64,000 nt of DNA from Bradyrhizobium sp. LTSP849. GTDB lineage: Bacteria; Pseudomonadota; Alphaproteobacteria; Rhizobiales; Xanthobacteraceae. The translations under genes and the position numbers were made by a program. This document shows positions 15,771 to 23,754 of the stretch, piece after piece; position 1 is the stretch's first letter; every line of letters begins with the position of its first letter. The stretch covers positions 1-64,000 of the forward strand of contig NZ_JYMR01000034.1 in NCBI RefSeq assembly GCF_000938255.1, in the 5' to 3' direction. The notes under the pieces were generated by a model. That model saw only the letters and a list, made by a program, of their open reading frames with translations. It had not been told where the DNA came from and did not search any database.

Positions 15771-16865
15771 GTGTCACAGCCAAAGCCATATTCCCCCCAG
15801 CATTCGTTCGTTTCCGATTCTGCGACCCTGGCCAATTTCCCGGGGCAGGCGATCGACATCGAATTTCAGGACATCAAGACCACCACTGACCAGATTCGGA
15901 CGAATCTTGCGCTGATTCAGCGCGATGACGGTGCGATCAAGAACGGCACCATCGGTTACGACCAATTGGCGCCTTCATTGCAAAGCGCCGGCTTGGCTCC
16001 AGCCGGCCCGTGGCTGACTGCGACGCCCTACGCCGTTGGCAACAGCGCCGTGCAGGGGGCGAGCCTATACCGGGCACTTGTCGCGCACACGTCGGGCGTG
16101 TTTGCGACAGATCTCGCCGCCGGAAAATGGCTGCTGATTTCCGTGTTGGCGGGCTATGGAGGCTCTTCTGTCACATCACTCGCGATTGGGACGGGTTCGA
16201 AGGCGTTCACGACGCAGCCAGGACTGGCCTACACCAACGGCGCCCGCATTCGGGCCGCGTCGAACGGGGACACGACGAAGTGGGTGGAAGGTGTCGCGAC
16301 ATACAGCGGCACGACACTCACGATCAACGTCGACAAGATAAACGGAAGCGGCACGTTCTCAGACTGGAATTTCAACATCGCCGGGCAACCGGGGGTGGGC
16401 GACTTAACGGCAGGAAACAATCTCTCGGATGTCGCGAACGCAAACACCGCGTTGAACAATCTCGGAGGCGTCAGCTATGTCGCTGCGCAAGGTGCGTCGC
16501 CTGCACAACAGGCACAGGCACGCAACAACATTGGCGTGACAGCCGACGATAGCGCGGCAAAGGTTTGGGTGATATTTCATTGGACGGGTTCCGCGCTTAC
16601 GGTCGACGCATCCTATAACGTCGCAAGCGTCAATCGCGCTGCAGCGGGCATCTACACCGTGACCTTTACGACGGCATTCGCAAGCGCGAACTATTGCTGT
16701 CTGGTCACTCCGGAGATCACCGGCAATACGGCGGAGGGTTGCGTTCCTTTAGTCGAGCAAAGCACTCGCGCTGTCGGGTCCGTGCAGGTGCGCTTCCTCA
16801 ACGAGGCTATGTCGGCCGCTGTTGATCCAAGTGCAGCTCACGTCGTCTTATTTGGACGGCAATAG
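15771..16865 (+). CDS. Phage tail fibre-like protein
   Basis: The protein is 364 residues with a GTG start preceded by GAGGA. An N-terminal helical segment with EFQDIKTTTDQIRTNLALIQ, typical of the base of tail fibre proteins, is followed by repeated beta segments (ATPYAVGNSAVQGASLYRAL, SLAIGTGSKAFTTQ). Then comes a trimer-type repeat (LTAGNNLSDVANANTALNNL), the ASPAQQAQARNNIGV motif found in phage tail fibres, and a C-terminal tip. It would form part of a virion's host-binding fibre. No head, portal or terminase genes are seen nearby, so it is probably a prophage relic. Confidence 0.75.
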   Translation: MSQPKPYSPQHSFVSDSATLANFPGQAIDIEFQDIKTTTDQIRTNLALIQRDDGAIKNGTIGYDQLAPSLQSAGLAPAGPWLTATPYAVGNSAVQGASLYRALVAHTSGVFATDLAAGKWLLISVLAGYGGSSVTSLAIGTGSKAFTTQPGLAYTNGARIRAASNGDTTKWVEGVATYSGTTLTINVDKINGSGTFSDWNFNIAGQPGVGDLTAGNNLSDVANANTALNNLGGVSYVAAQGASPAQQAQARNNIGVTADDSAAKVWVIFHWTGSALTVDASYNVASVNRAAAGIYTVTFTTAFASANYCCLVTPEITGNTAEGCVPLVEQSTRAVGSVQVRFLNEAMSAAVDPSAAHVVLFGRQ

Positions 16866-16929
16866 AGGACGTGCTCGGCACCTTCACAGATTGACTTCAA
16901 CCAACTGGACGAAAAGGAACACATGCGCC

Positions 16930-17175
16930 ATGACCGAGCTATTTACTCACAACGCTCCCGACGCCGGCCAGGAGGGCAGCATTTCAGGGCCGCCGGGAAC
17001 GTCCATCGCTGACAAACTCCGCCGGGCTGCGCTGCTGATGTCGATGACGACGCAGAACCTTTGGCGAGATCCGGTGCACACACTGATCCCGTGGACGCGC
17101 GCCCTTGGCACGATCGGCCCTGAGGTTGCGACTCAGGCCGCCAACCACGCCCTGCCGGGCAGTATGTCGGGCTGA
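16930..17175 (+). CDS. Phage-associated hypothetical protein
   Basis: The protein is 81 residues from the ATG at 16930, which follows AAAAGGA. It begins MTELFTHNAPDAGQEGSI and has a predicted helix RRAALLMSMTTQNLWRDPVH. No domain is known. It lies 64 bases after the tail fibre gene and is followed by another tiny gene, a layout typical of the end of phage tail operons. There is no signal peptide. Confidence 0.5.
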   Translation: MTELFTHNAPDAGQEGSISGPPGTSIADKLRRAALLMSMTTQNLWRDPVHTLIPWTRALGTIGPEVATQAANHALPGSMSG

Positions 17176-17180
17176 ATGAC

Positions 17181-17321
17181 ATGACCGCGCACTACCTCTC
17201 GCCGGGCTACATCCCGTGGCAAGACTGGCAGAACGCGGTTCGACAGGACCCCTTCGCCGGCTTGCTCGGCCCAATGCAGAAGCCGGCGCCGAAGCAACCG
17301 GAGCTTCCACCGGATTTCTGA
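17181..17321 (+). CDS. Very small phage-associated protein
   Basis: The protein is 46 residues (MTAHYLSPGYIPWQDWQNAV at the start, ending in a Pro-rich tail). It begins five bases after the preceding stop in the same direction. The aromatic-rich start and Pro/Lys-rich end do not match a family I know. The tight spacing with the upstream phage gene supports it. Confidence 0.45.
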   Translation: MTAHYLSPGYIPWQDWQNAVRQDPFAGLLGPMQKPAPKQPELPPDF

Positions 17322-17399
17322 GATCACGACGTCACGCACCCCGCCGCCAGGGGCTTGCCCCAAGCGCTGACGTTTCGAAACGAAAGAGGCTTGGAAAAT

Positions 17400-17836
17400 A
17401 TGACTGAAGCTGTGCAAGCCGCCTTCTACGAAATGATCAGCCCAGCCGGTCTTGGCCCGCAGTCCGGCCTCGTCACTCCGGGCACCGGCAAACCCTATTA
17501 CGCGCCCGGTACGCTTGCGACCTGCGCCAGAAGATCAAGCGCTCGCTTGCCGTCGGCGCCGCCCGGGCCGGTGCAACGAAGCTGGCTTTGCTCGACAGCC
17601 CGAACGAGATGGTGCGTGACCGAGCCTCGAGCTTCGTCCTAGGCCTGATTGGCGTCGTGCCTGAGGCGGCGTCAGCAGAGCTTCCGGGCCATGCTTCGCC
17701 AGGCGTGGTCATCCAGATCATTACTCACGATCCTAGGCCGCCCATAATCGATATCACGCCCGCGCAGATCGGATCATCAGACCGTAAGCCGCATCGGCCC
17801 TTAGCCGGTGCGGCAGATCGAGCACGAGCCGACTAG
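17400..17836 (+). pseudogene. Phage-associated hypothetical gene, frameshifted
   Basis: The first frame reads MTEAVQAAFYEMISPAGLGP and continues to PYYAPGT. Near 17512 the protein-like sequence shifts to another frame, DLRQKIKRSLAVGAARAGAT, on through LALLDSPNEMVRDRASSFVL to a stop at 17834-17836. Reading both frames gives a protein of about 145 residues, so one frameshift has broken the gene. It could instead be two short genes; a GTG or ATG in the second frame (for example near 17609) is possible. It is the last recognisable piece of the phage block. Confidence 0.5.
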
Positions 17837-17912
17837 TATCTCGTCGAAACAGAAGGCCGAGTTCGGTTTTTGTACAGGCTCCAAGGGTTAAACGTGCAGT
17901 TGATTCGCGACC

Positions 17913-17940
17913 TTGCAATTCCCGTAGGTTTACGTATATT
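17913..17940 (+). promoter_or_regulatory. Candidate promoter of the kwaAB operon
   Basis: TTGCAA (17913-17918) and TATATT (17935-17940) are spaced by 16 bases, close to a sigma-70 consensus. They lie 36 bases before the kwaA ATG in a locally AT-rich stretch. Confidence 0.45.
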
Positions 17941-17976
17941 CACGTTATGTTCTGTTTTTGGCCGTGTGAGAGCTGA

Positions 17977-18492
17977 ATGAGGAATACGCTCAAGACAGTC
18001 CTCTTCGTGGCCGCTTTTTCGCCGGCGCTGATCAGCGTTGGGGTGGCTCGTCTTTTTGGCGGCAGTCCGTTTTGGGACGCGATCTACTACGTGGCCGCGG
18101 GCTTAATTGGCAGCCTCATGGTCGTTTATGTTCTGACGGCGCTCAAGTGGAGAGGCGAGGAATTCCCCTTCGCTGTGAGGAAGATCGAGTCGAATGACGT
18201 TCTGCTCTTGGGAGTTGTGGTTACATATATTTTCCCCTTCCTTGCCAGAGCGTCCGATATTACGGTTGGCGCGATCCTGCTGATCGGCTGTGTCGTCTGG
18301 GTCGTGTTCTGGCTCACTGACGCAACAATACCTAGTCCATTGATGCGGCTTGTTGGGTACCGTTTCTACAAAGCCGAATCCGCAAATGGCATGGTGTACA
18401 CTCTGATCACGCGGCGGGAAATTTTCGATCCTAGGGATGTGAAGACTGTCAAACGAATATCAGGATCGATGCTTTTGGAGATCGTTGAGTGA
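17977..18492 (+). CDS. kwaA: Kiwa anti-phage system membrane protein KwaA
   Basis: The protein is 171 residues with four hydrophobic helices at about residues 7-27, 32-55, 73-93 and 96-115, then a cytoplasmic tail with YRFYKAESANGMVYTLITRR. This is the architecture of KwaA, the membrane partner in the two-gene Kiwa defence system, which responds to phage infection at the membrane. The assignment rests on this layout plus the directly coupled DUF4868-like gene that follows, whose GTG start overlaps the kwaA TGA. Codon use is more AT-rich than in the core genes, in line with horizontal transfer. A weak purine run stands before the ATG. Confidence 0.72.
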   Translation: MRNTLKTVLFVAAFSPALISVGVARLFGGSPFWDAIYYVAAGLIGSLMVVYVLTALKWRGEEFPFAVRKIESNDVLLLGVVVTYIFPFLARASDITVGAILLIGCVVWVVFWLTDATIPSPLMRLVGYRFYKAESANGMVYTLITRREIFDPRDVKTVKRISGSMLLEIVE

Positions 18493-19352
18493 ATTTGTTT
18501 GCGTTGATGAGTGATCGAAGAATTGTGCGCATTCCGCTGACAGCCGATGTACAGCGCGAGATGGACGAGATCTTCAGCGGTCAAGAACGGCGATTCCGAA
18601 CATCCAGCGAGGAGCAGATCCCCTTTGATGGGAAATACAAGCCTGATGATGGCGAGTGCCTTTTCATTGATGAATATGACGATATTGACGGGCTCCACGA
18701 GGCGATCGCAACCCCTTTAGGTATTCCCCAGATCGCGGCTGATGCAGCTGAATTCGAAATGATTAGGGCACTTTTCATGGGAAAAACTCATGAGGGGAGA
18801 AGGATCGCGCTAGTTCAAAATTTTGATAAGCGGAGAATCTTATCCAACAAGGGATTCGCGATTTTCCATTCGGCCGACGTCTTTAAAAAGGTCGAAGGCG
18901 TTGGCCTAACAATTGGCGCTAATCTCTCCGCAATATTGGAGGACGATAGGCTTTCATTTTTCAACTTTCACTCTGCGCGTCAAATTTTTGATCTTACCCA
19001 GTATTTTAGAGAGGCAACCGACGAGGATTTGAATGACTTCGCGACAAGTGAAGCTCTAAAAATCAATGACCTCGCTACGTTCATTGCGACGTCCGATAAT
19101 TGGATAAGGCGAAAGGTCGCCCTTGTTATGCAGAGCGGCATCCTGGAGAGAATTGATTTCGAGGCAACCAAGGCGTCCGCCCTTGTCTTCGGGATCAACA
19201 TCGATACGGAGGCTAACGGCGACAAACTCGCCCTGGTACTACCCACAAAAAAGGCCGAACTTAAAAAACTGCTCCGTTTTCTGGATGAAGATTATTTCCA
19301 GTCGGTCCTTTCAAGTACGCCTCATCTGTCAAATTCGAAGCGACGCGTCTGA
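18489..19352 (+). CDS. kwaB: Kiwa anti-phage system protein KwaB (DUF4868-like)
   Basis: The protein is 287 residues from a GTG that overlaps the kwaA stop by four bases (GTGA); an in-frame ATG six codons on is an alternative. The central and C-terminal part (residues about 95-260) has the DUF4868 layout: ALFMGKTHEGRRIALVQNFD, KGFAIFHSADVFKKVEG, then LSFFNFHSARQIFDLTQYF and a helical end. KwaB is the soluble effector of Kiwa, reported to bind DNA and hinder phage replication or late expression with KwaA. Its length is a little under the roughly 315 residues common in the family. It is AT-rich and island-borne. Confidence 0.72.
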   Translation: MNLFALMSDRRIVRIPLTADVQREMDEIFSGQERRFRTSSEEQIPFDGKYKPDDGECLFIDEYDDIDGLHEAIATPLGIPQIAADAAEFEMIRALFMGKTHEGRRIALVQNFDKRRILSNKGFAIFHSADVFKKVEGVGLTIGANLSAILEDDRLSFFNFHSARQIFDLTQYFREATDEDLNDFATSEALKINDLATFIATSDNWIRRKVALVMQSGILERIDFEATKASALVFGINIDTEANGDKLALVLPTKKAELKKLLRFLDEDYFQSVLSSTPHLSNSKRRV

Positions 19353-19363
19353 TTTCCCCACCG

Positions 19364-19939
19364 TCAGCGAAGCGATGGTCTCCAGTCCTTGCTTGACCGT
19401 TGGCAGGCTTCACGGATTGACGGCAGCGCAGTCAGAATTTGTCGCCGCGGCGCCCAGTGCATGCGGTTGAAGCTGTCGTCGAAGCCGATCCGCTCGTAAT
19501 TGCCCTTCGCCAGCGTTTCGTGGTCTGGAACCAGATACGCACTGAAGCTTTCGCCGACGGCGAGCTTTTTGGGGAAGCCGGCAGCGAACGGCCCTCCGCC
19601 GCCCATCTCATATTCGGTTTCATAGTCCGTCGACATCGGCATAGTAGGCAACGTGTTGAGCAGGCCGTGCGAGACCTCTGAGAACCAGTACGGCTTGAAC
19701 TTGACCAGTGCCGATCGCAGCGTGACCTCCGAAGGTCCCATGTTGGTTGCGGAGAGCATCAGGGCGCGGGGTGGATCGTCTTCGCTCACGCCGAGCCGAA
19801 TAGCCCTCACCATGGAGAAACTCACCTGGACTCGCGGCTTCGGATAGATGAACTTTGACCAGACGTTCCAAACGAAGCCGGCCAGTGATGTCGCTGCCGA
19901 GCAGATGCTAATGACGAGCGCCCAATCGGCGGTATTCAT
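19364..19939 (-). CDS. Membrane-anchored hypothetical protein
   Basis: The protein is 191 residues. One N-terminal transmembrane helix (residues about 5-25, WALVISICSAATSLAGFVW) anchors a soluble beta-rich domain (VQVSFSMVRAIRLGVSEDDP, GYxxE-type acidic segments, ESFSAYLVPDHE). No family is recognised. Its ATG follows the TAA of an upstream broken gene (19940-20223) with no gap, so the two probably formed one operon. It converges on kwaB with 11 bases between the stops. Confidence 0.6.
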   Translation of the reverse strand: MNTADWALVISICSAATSLAGFVWNVWSKFIYPKPRVQVSFSMVRAIRLGVSEDDPPRALMLSATNMGPSEVTLRSALVKFKPYWFSEVSHGLLNTLPTMPMSTDYETEYEMGGGGPFAAGFPKKLAVGESFSAYLVPDHETLAKGNYERIGFDDSFNRMHWAPRRQILTALPSIREACQRSSKDWRPSLR

Positions 19940-20223
19940 TTAGGTCAGATCCATGTCTCTAATCACAACGGTGTCTTGTCCTTCGTGCTTGAAATCGGCG
20001 AGTTCGCCGCGCTCGTGTTTGGCGGACGCAGCGGCCTCGATAATGGTCCTGAGGCGATCAAAATTCTACGGATCCCTGAGGATCTATCACCGAATTGTCC
20101 TTTGATCGGATCGCTTCGTACGTGACAAAAATGCGAACCGGCAGTCGCTGACAGCATCCAGAAGGCGACCGCCTTCCGGTCGAAATCGAAAATGCGCTTG
20201 GTGGTCTGATCGGACTGCAACAT
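19940..20223 (-). pseudogene. Small conserved-type gene with two frameshifts
   Basis: The first frame gives MLQSDQTTKRIFDFDRKAVA and continues to SHFCH. Protein-like sequence then moves to a second frame (VTYEAIRSKDNSVIDPQGSV), and finally to a third (DRLRTIIEAAASAKHERGEL, ending VVIRDMDLT and TAA at 19940). Joined, these give a protein of roughly 95 residues resembling short DUF1488-type rhizobial proteins; that family name is tentative. Two indels make it non-functional unless the sequence is wrong. Confidence 0.65.
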
Positions 20224-20232
20224 TGATTTTTC

Positions 20233-20502
20233 CTAATCGTCGATCTCGTCCCCATCATCGTCCTCGTCGGCGCCACGGTATGGATCTTCGACGTAAGCTA
20301 AACAACCTTCATAGAAGGAAATTGCATTGCCCCGCAGAGGACAAGCGGCATCCGAGGTAATGCTGTGGGCCTCGGCCCAGCGATAGCCGGCCGCGTGCCC
20401 CGAACAATTGTCCGAACATTCATACCCGCCAAATTCACGAGCCCGCGCGTCTGTAGCCAAAATGAAAATGGCTAAGCCGCCTATAATTACCGCAATTCGC
20501 AT
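20233..20502 (-). CDS. Small secreted acidic protein
   Basis: The protein is 89 residues from the ATG at 20502, selected because GAGGTGG precedes it and it begins a signal peptide (MRIAVIIGGLAIFILATDARA). The mature part is cysteine-containing (YECSDNCSGHAAGYRWAEAH, DAACPLRGNA) and ends in an Asp/Glu-rich tail (DEDDDGDEIDD) that might bind cations. It is likely periplasmic. The cysteine pattern YECSDNCSGH is of a kind I associate with small rhizobial secreted proteins. The function is unknown. Confidence 0.6.
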   Translation of the reverse strand: MRIAVIIGGLAIFILATDARAREFGGYECSDNCSGHAAGYRWAEAHSITSDAACPLRGNAISFYEGCLAYVEDPYRGADEDDDGDEIDD

Positions 20503-20570
20503 TTCCACCTCGCAACGGGTGTCAATCTTCCGCAACCGTAGGGCGAGCGTAGGGCCCTGAGCTTGCCGCG

Positions 20571-21092
20571 CTATTGCTTGGCAGGTTCGGTAGGTAGCGG
20601 CGGTGAAGCGGGAGCAACTGCCGCCTGAACTCGCGACTTTGGCTTCGCGCGGGGTTTGGGCTGAGCCTGCGGCTGTAGAGGCTCGGGGGCGGGCTCGGCT
20701 GGAGCCCCAGCCGCGGCGGCCTCGCCACCAGGTCTGCCTTGGAATTGGATGTTGCATTTCTTCGCAATTGAAGCCTGCTCGACGGCGACCATCTGCCCTT
20801 TCATTTGGGCAAGCTCAGCCGCGGTTTGCTTATCGCCACCGACGAAGAACGCTGCCGGCCAGAAGATAACGATCGCTGCCGCGGTAGCCACGCCATCTTT
20901 CGTTCGCTGACTATCCTGAGCTCCCGACAATGTAGCGGCTCGCGCCGAGATTGACTGAGCCTCAAGGGCCAGCTGCTGGCAAGTATAAGATTGATACTGA
21001 ACCGGTGAGACGTAGGACGGCGTAATGTCGGCTGCCGACGAAGCACACCCTGCCAGCGCGACGCTTAGCGCCGCGATTCCCAGATTACGCAT
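20571..21092 (-). CDS. Lipoprotein with Pro/Ala-rich tail
   Basis: The protein is 173 residues from the ATG at 21092, which follows a TGGGGA site. A lipobox LAGC at residues 13-16 predicts lipidation. Residues about 30-105 are helical with CQQLALEAQSISARAATLSG and a hydrophobic hairpin AAIVIFWPAAFFVGG, similar to small lipoproteins carried by phages and islands. The last 60 residues are Pro/Ala/Lys-rich and probably disordered. It could lie in the inner leaflet of the outer membrane. The function is not known. Confidence 0.6.
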   Translation of the reverse strand: MRNLGIAALSVALAGCASSAADITPSYVSPVQYQSYTCQQLALEAQSISARAATLSGAQDSQRTKDGVATAAAIVIFWPAAFFVGGDKQTAAELAQMKGQMVAVEQASIAKKCNIQFQGRPGGEAAAAGAPAEPAPEPLQPQAQPKPRAKPKSRVQAAVAPASPPLPTEPAKQ

Positions 21093-21192
21093 GTTTGTTT
21101 CCCCAGCCGCGCGCATCCAAGCGCAACCAAGGCGCGAGATCAATAGGACGTTCGCCAGGCTGGTAGAAATACGGGGCCTTCGCGGGGGGTCT

Positions 21193-21351
21193 TCAGTTGG
21201 TCGGCTTCGCTCGCCAGCCGTATTCCTGATGCGGAATTGTTGCGGTGATATCGACGTCTTTGTCGGAGGACTGGCGCCAAGCTGCCACCCCGAGACATAC
21301 GGTCAACGTCAAAGCCGTCGCCAACATCAGTACGGATAAGAATTGGCTCAC
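21193..21351 (-). CDS. Very small membrane or exported peptide
   Basis: The peptide is 52 residues, from GTG 21351 or ATG 21327. A hydrophobic helix (LMLATALTLTVCLGVAAW) is followed by a short polar end (SSDKDVDITATIPHQEYGW, RAKPTN). The shape, one helix and a conserved-looking QEYGWRAKP end, is like small rhizobial single-span proteins. No strong ribosome site is seen. It lies upstream of the lipoprotein gene on the same strand. Confidence 0.45.
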   Translation of the reverse strand: MSQFLSVLMLATALTLTVCLGVAAWRQSSDKDVDITATIPHQEYGWRAKPTN

Positions 21352-21808
21352 GCGAGCATCCGCGCAAATTGAAAACTAACACGAGCGAGCACGGTGCGCC
21401 CGATTCGGAAAATGCAGACTTGCTGACCTAGAGGCGGTTTTCCCCAAGGTTGTAAAGCGGTAGATTCGCACCTTTGATCAGATTGCCCGCGAGCGGCCGC
21501 AGGCTACTGCAATTGGCAGCACCTGCGGCCTACGCCGGCTGCCGCTCCGCTTCACGACCTGCGTTGGGATTCCGGGTACACGCGGGAAAGCGAAGAAGAA
21601 CCCATAAAGGCCCATCCGCCCGCCGCGGGACACGCCAATTTGGAAGCCGCGCCGATCGATGAGAAAGCGCGACCGGCAGCGGCTCATGACGCACCGCCGG
21701 CGGCTGAGGCGGCCTCTGCCCACTTAGTTAGGCTCACTCACCTGCCCAAGCTCGCATAGGCTCCGAGCCGCGGCCGGCAATCCCGGTCGCACAGTCCAAA
21801 TAAACTCT
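21352..21808 (+). other. Intergenic stretch without a supported gene
   Basis: Short open frames on both strands (for example near 21474-21723) have no ribosome site and a composition expected of random GC-rich DNA. I find no RNA gene. Confidence 0.35.
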
Positions 21809-21846
21809 CCCCGCCAACTCCCCAAGTTCGGCGGGGCTTTTCTTTG
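21809..21846 (+). terminator. Rho-independent-type terminator
   Basis: CCCCGCC (21809-21815) pairs with GGCGGGG (21830-21836), extended by AACT/AGTT, and is followed by CTTTTCTTT. No gene directly upstream on the + strand is supported, so it may belong to an unannotated transcript. Confidence 0.6.
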
Positions 21847-21921
21847 CCCAATTTACAGACATCACTTTCCCAGCTAGCCTGCTCGTATTGCAAATCCGAA
21901 TTTTGGTTGCGGGGTCGCGTT

Positions 21922-22131
21922 ATGTCGAGTGCAATTGAGTTGATTGTGGAAGGCTACGCAAGACTGAAGGACCGGCAATCGCTCGAGGATCTGAGGATGC
22001 ACCGCCGACGCTTGGCGGTCGATCTGAAGGCCAGGACTGGCTTCGATTACCGGTTGTCCATCACACAGGTCGAGCAGGATATCGCAGCCATCGAGGCAGG
22101 CTTGAATACCCTCTCCGGGCCGGTCACCTGA
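21922..22131 (+). CDS. Small conserved-type hypothetical protein
   Basis: The protein is 69 residues from the ATG at 21922, giving MSSAIELIVEGYARLKDRQS. The frame is open further upstream but is not protein-like there. It is a short, mostly helical protein with charged surfaces (LRMHRRRLAVDLKAR, VEQDIAAIEAGLNTL). The layout is familiar among small Bradyrhizobium proteins. No function is known. Confidence 0.55.
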   Translation: MSSAIELIVEGYARLKDRQSLEDLRMHRRRLAVDLKARTGFDYRLSITQVEQDIAAIEAGLNTLSGPVT

Positions 22132-22264
22132 AGCGGTAACCAGCCGTCAACAGGTGTCGCGGTAGGATCTCTCCTCGAGGATTGGTGACGAGTACCGCGA
22201 ACGCATGGGCATTGCCGCCAGCCGATGAAGCCGGCGGTTCTTTTGGTCGCGAAACAATTTTCAA

Positions 22265-22501
22265 ATGCCTGCTGACAATCGGACTTGGAGTCGGCCTTGC
22301 AAAATGAGCGACGCCTCGCAAACGGGCTGCAAGCTTTCTATCGAAGGATCGATCGAGGGCATCGCCGCGCGCGAGTTCTTCCTTGTGCTTTCGACCAGAG
22401 GTACTGCGTACCGTCGATGTGAATTGGTTTGGGTCAACGGCGAGCAGGTTGGTGTGCGTTTTCTGACTACCCCGGCGAAAAGCAAAGCTAAGCATTCATG
22501 A
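22265..22501 (+). CDS. Short PilZ-domain-like protein
   Basis: The protein is 78 residues. The CKMSDASQTGCKLSIEG and RRCELVWVNGEQVGVRF segments match the second half of a PilZ domain, which binds cyclic di-GMP. The RxxxR and first-strand region expected at the N-terminus is reduced to RTWSRPCK, so cyclic di-GMP binding is doubtful. It could be an N-terminally decayed member. The start at 22265 has no good ribosome site. Confidence 0.55.
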   Translation: MPADNRTWSRPCKMSDASQTGCKLSIEGSIEGIAAREFFLVLSTRGTAYRRCELVWVNGEQVGVRFLTTPAKSKAKHS

Positions 22502-22511
22502 GGCGTGGGCC

Positions 22512-22528
22512 GTTCACGCTGGCGGGCC
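22512..22528 (-). repeat. GGCCCGCCAGCGTGAAC repeat, copy 3 (inverted)
   Basis: This 17-base part of the motif at 10544 and 11127 appears here in reverse orientation, between the PilZ-like gene and the convergent zinc-finger gene. Confidence 0.6.
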
Positions 22529-22534
22529 TTCGAG

Positions 22535-22831
22535 TTATGCCAATATCTTGGCCATGATGACCAGGAACGTTATTCCAGGCAAAACCATGAAGACGACGAA
22601 TAAAATCAGCAACACCCAGAGCACAACGTTGGGGGACGGTTGCGGTAGCGGACCGCCGTTGATCGGTGGCGTGATGCCGCCACACGCAGCGCACTGGATC
22701 TTTCCCGCCCCAAAACAGGTCGTGCAAAGCTGTATGCCGTCGCCGCCCGGTTTTGGAACCCAGCCGTGGCTGCAATGTGAGGCTGGGCACGGCACCTTGC
22801 CAGAGCCCCAACACTGAGAGCATGTCGCCAT
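22535..22831 (-). CDS. Small membrane protein with CxxCxGxG zinc ribbon
   Basis: The protein is 98 residues from the ATG at 22831, chosen because the frame upstream is not protein-like and GGGGA lies before it. Cysteine pairs CSQCWGSGKV, CPASHC, CTTCFGAGKI and CAACGG resemble the DnaJ-type CxxCxGxG zinc centre. A transmembrane helix follows at residues about 73-95 (VVLWVLLILFVVFMVLPGIT). The zinc domain would face the cytoplasm or periplasm near the membrane. It might be a chaperone-like or redox adaptor; this is inference. Confidence 0.6.
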   Translation of the reverse strand: MATCSQCWGSGKVPCPASHCSHGWVPKPGGDGIQLCTTCFGAGKIQCAACGGITPPINGGPLPQPSPNVVLWVLLILFVVFMVLPGITFLVIMAKILA

Positions 22832-22930
22832 CGCGCATCCCCAAGGCAGTGAGTAATTGCTTTTCAGGGTATGTGCTATCTGAGGGTGCGAGTATGAAGC
22901 AGGCCACATTTCCTCGACCAGCTGGCGGCT

Positions 22931-23210
22931 TCATTGGTCTCTCTTCAGCTTGCGCCGGCCCCAGTGCGGTTCTTTGCCCGTTGGGTTGAACTCGGGAACG
23001 TAGTGACGGTTCAACGCGCATGATGCCGATGCGCGCCATCATGGTTGGGCCGCCGCGCTCGACCACCGGAGCAGGGCTTCTATCGCTGCTCGCCATACCG
23101 GCGCCTCGTGCTCATTCTTCGGCAGCGCAGCGATCTACTCGCCGGCGCGAGCTTGCGTCCGTCGATCTCGATCGGATCCTCGAAAGACCGCCCCAGACCA
23201 GGTCTTTCAT
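22931..23210 (-). pseudogene. Decayed relative of the 9787 gene
   Basis: Pieces matching the intact gene at 9787-10083 occur in changing frames: RSFEDPIEIDGRKL near the 5' end, GGPTMMARIGIMR in the middle, and PHWGRRKLKRDQ-type sequence at the 3' end (stop at 22931). At least two indels and an in-frame stop disrupt it. It overlaps the 3' part of the fused frame at 23112-23411. Confidence 0.75.
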
Positions 23211-23411
23211 CCTGGGCGCTTCATGCCATCCGCAATCGCGCGCAACCTCCGAGGCGAGCACAATCAGGTGGTCGGCTAGCCTGGTGAAAAGCTCTCGTTT
23301 CTTGGGATTGGTCGCCAAGTATCGGATCAGCGCGCACTCCGCCGCATCCGTTCTTAGCTTCAGCACGACATCGACGAACTCGCGCACGGAGCGCGCCGGC
23401 CTAAATCTCAT
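23112..23411 (-). CDS. Small hypothetical protein fused to remnant sequence
   Basis: The protein is 99 residues. The first two thirds (MRFRPARSVREFVDVVLKLR, ALIRYLATNPKKRELFTRL) are protein-like, helical and charged. From about residue 68 the frame runs into the decayed gene beside it and becomes Arg/Ser-rich, so the original stop was probably lost. It may be functional in its N-terminal part. The function is unknown. Confidence 0.45.
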   Translation of the reverse strand: MRFRPARSVREFVDVVLKLRTDAAECALIRYLATNPKKRELFTRLADHLIVLASEVARDCGWHEAPRMKDLVWGGLSRIRSRSTDASSRRRVDRCAAEE

Positions 23412-23754
23412 CGGTGCTTCGCGTCAGCACGGCCAGCGGCAGGAGGCCGACGATCGCGAGAGCGACCTTGGCTGCGTTTCGGTGCACGGCTGAACTGGGC
23501 GAATGCCGGACAAGCGGACGCATTTCGCCGTGCGAAGTACTCGAAATTTAGGGGGCGGAAATGCGATATCGGCAGCGACTGCTGCTGGGAGGCAGCACCT
23601 GATTCTCTGTCCAGCGGGGCCGACGGACCCAATGCAAAGAACGGTTGAATACACACAGCAGGGTGTCCGACGTCACAGCGACGGCAGAGTTTCCCCAAGG
23701 TTTCCCCGGGGCAAAACTCGCCCTGCCCGCCTCAGAGTAAGCCTTTGAAATTGT
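23412..23754 (+). other. Gene-free island edge beside tRNA-Pro
   Basis: No gene is supported. Near 23690-23725 the sequence GAGTTT-CCCC-(loop)-GGGG-AAACTC forms an inverted repeat close to the tRNA 3' end. It may belong to an attachment region. Confidence 0.4.

Noticed and set aside
20058..20276. Separate minus-strand gene of 72 codons overlapping the 19940-20223 pseudogene
   Set aside because: Its protein-like part is the middle frame of the double-frameshift gene; its N-terminal part is composition noise.
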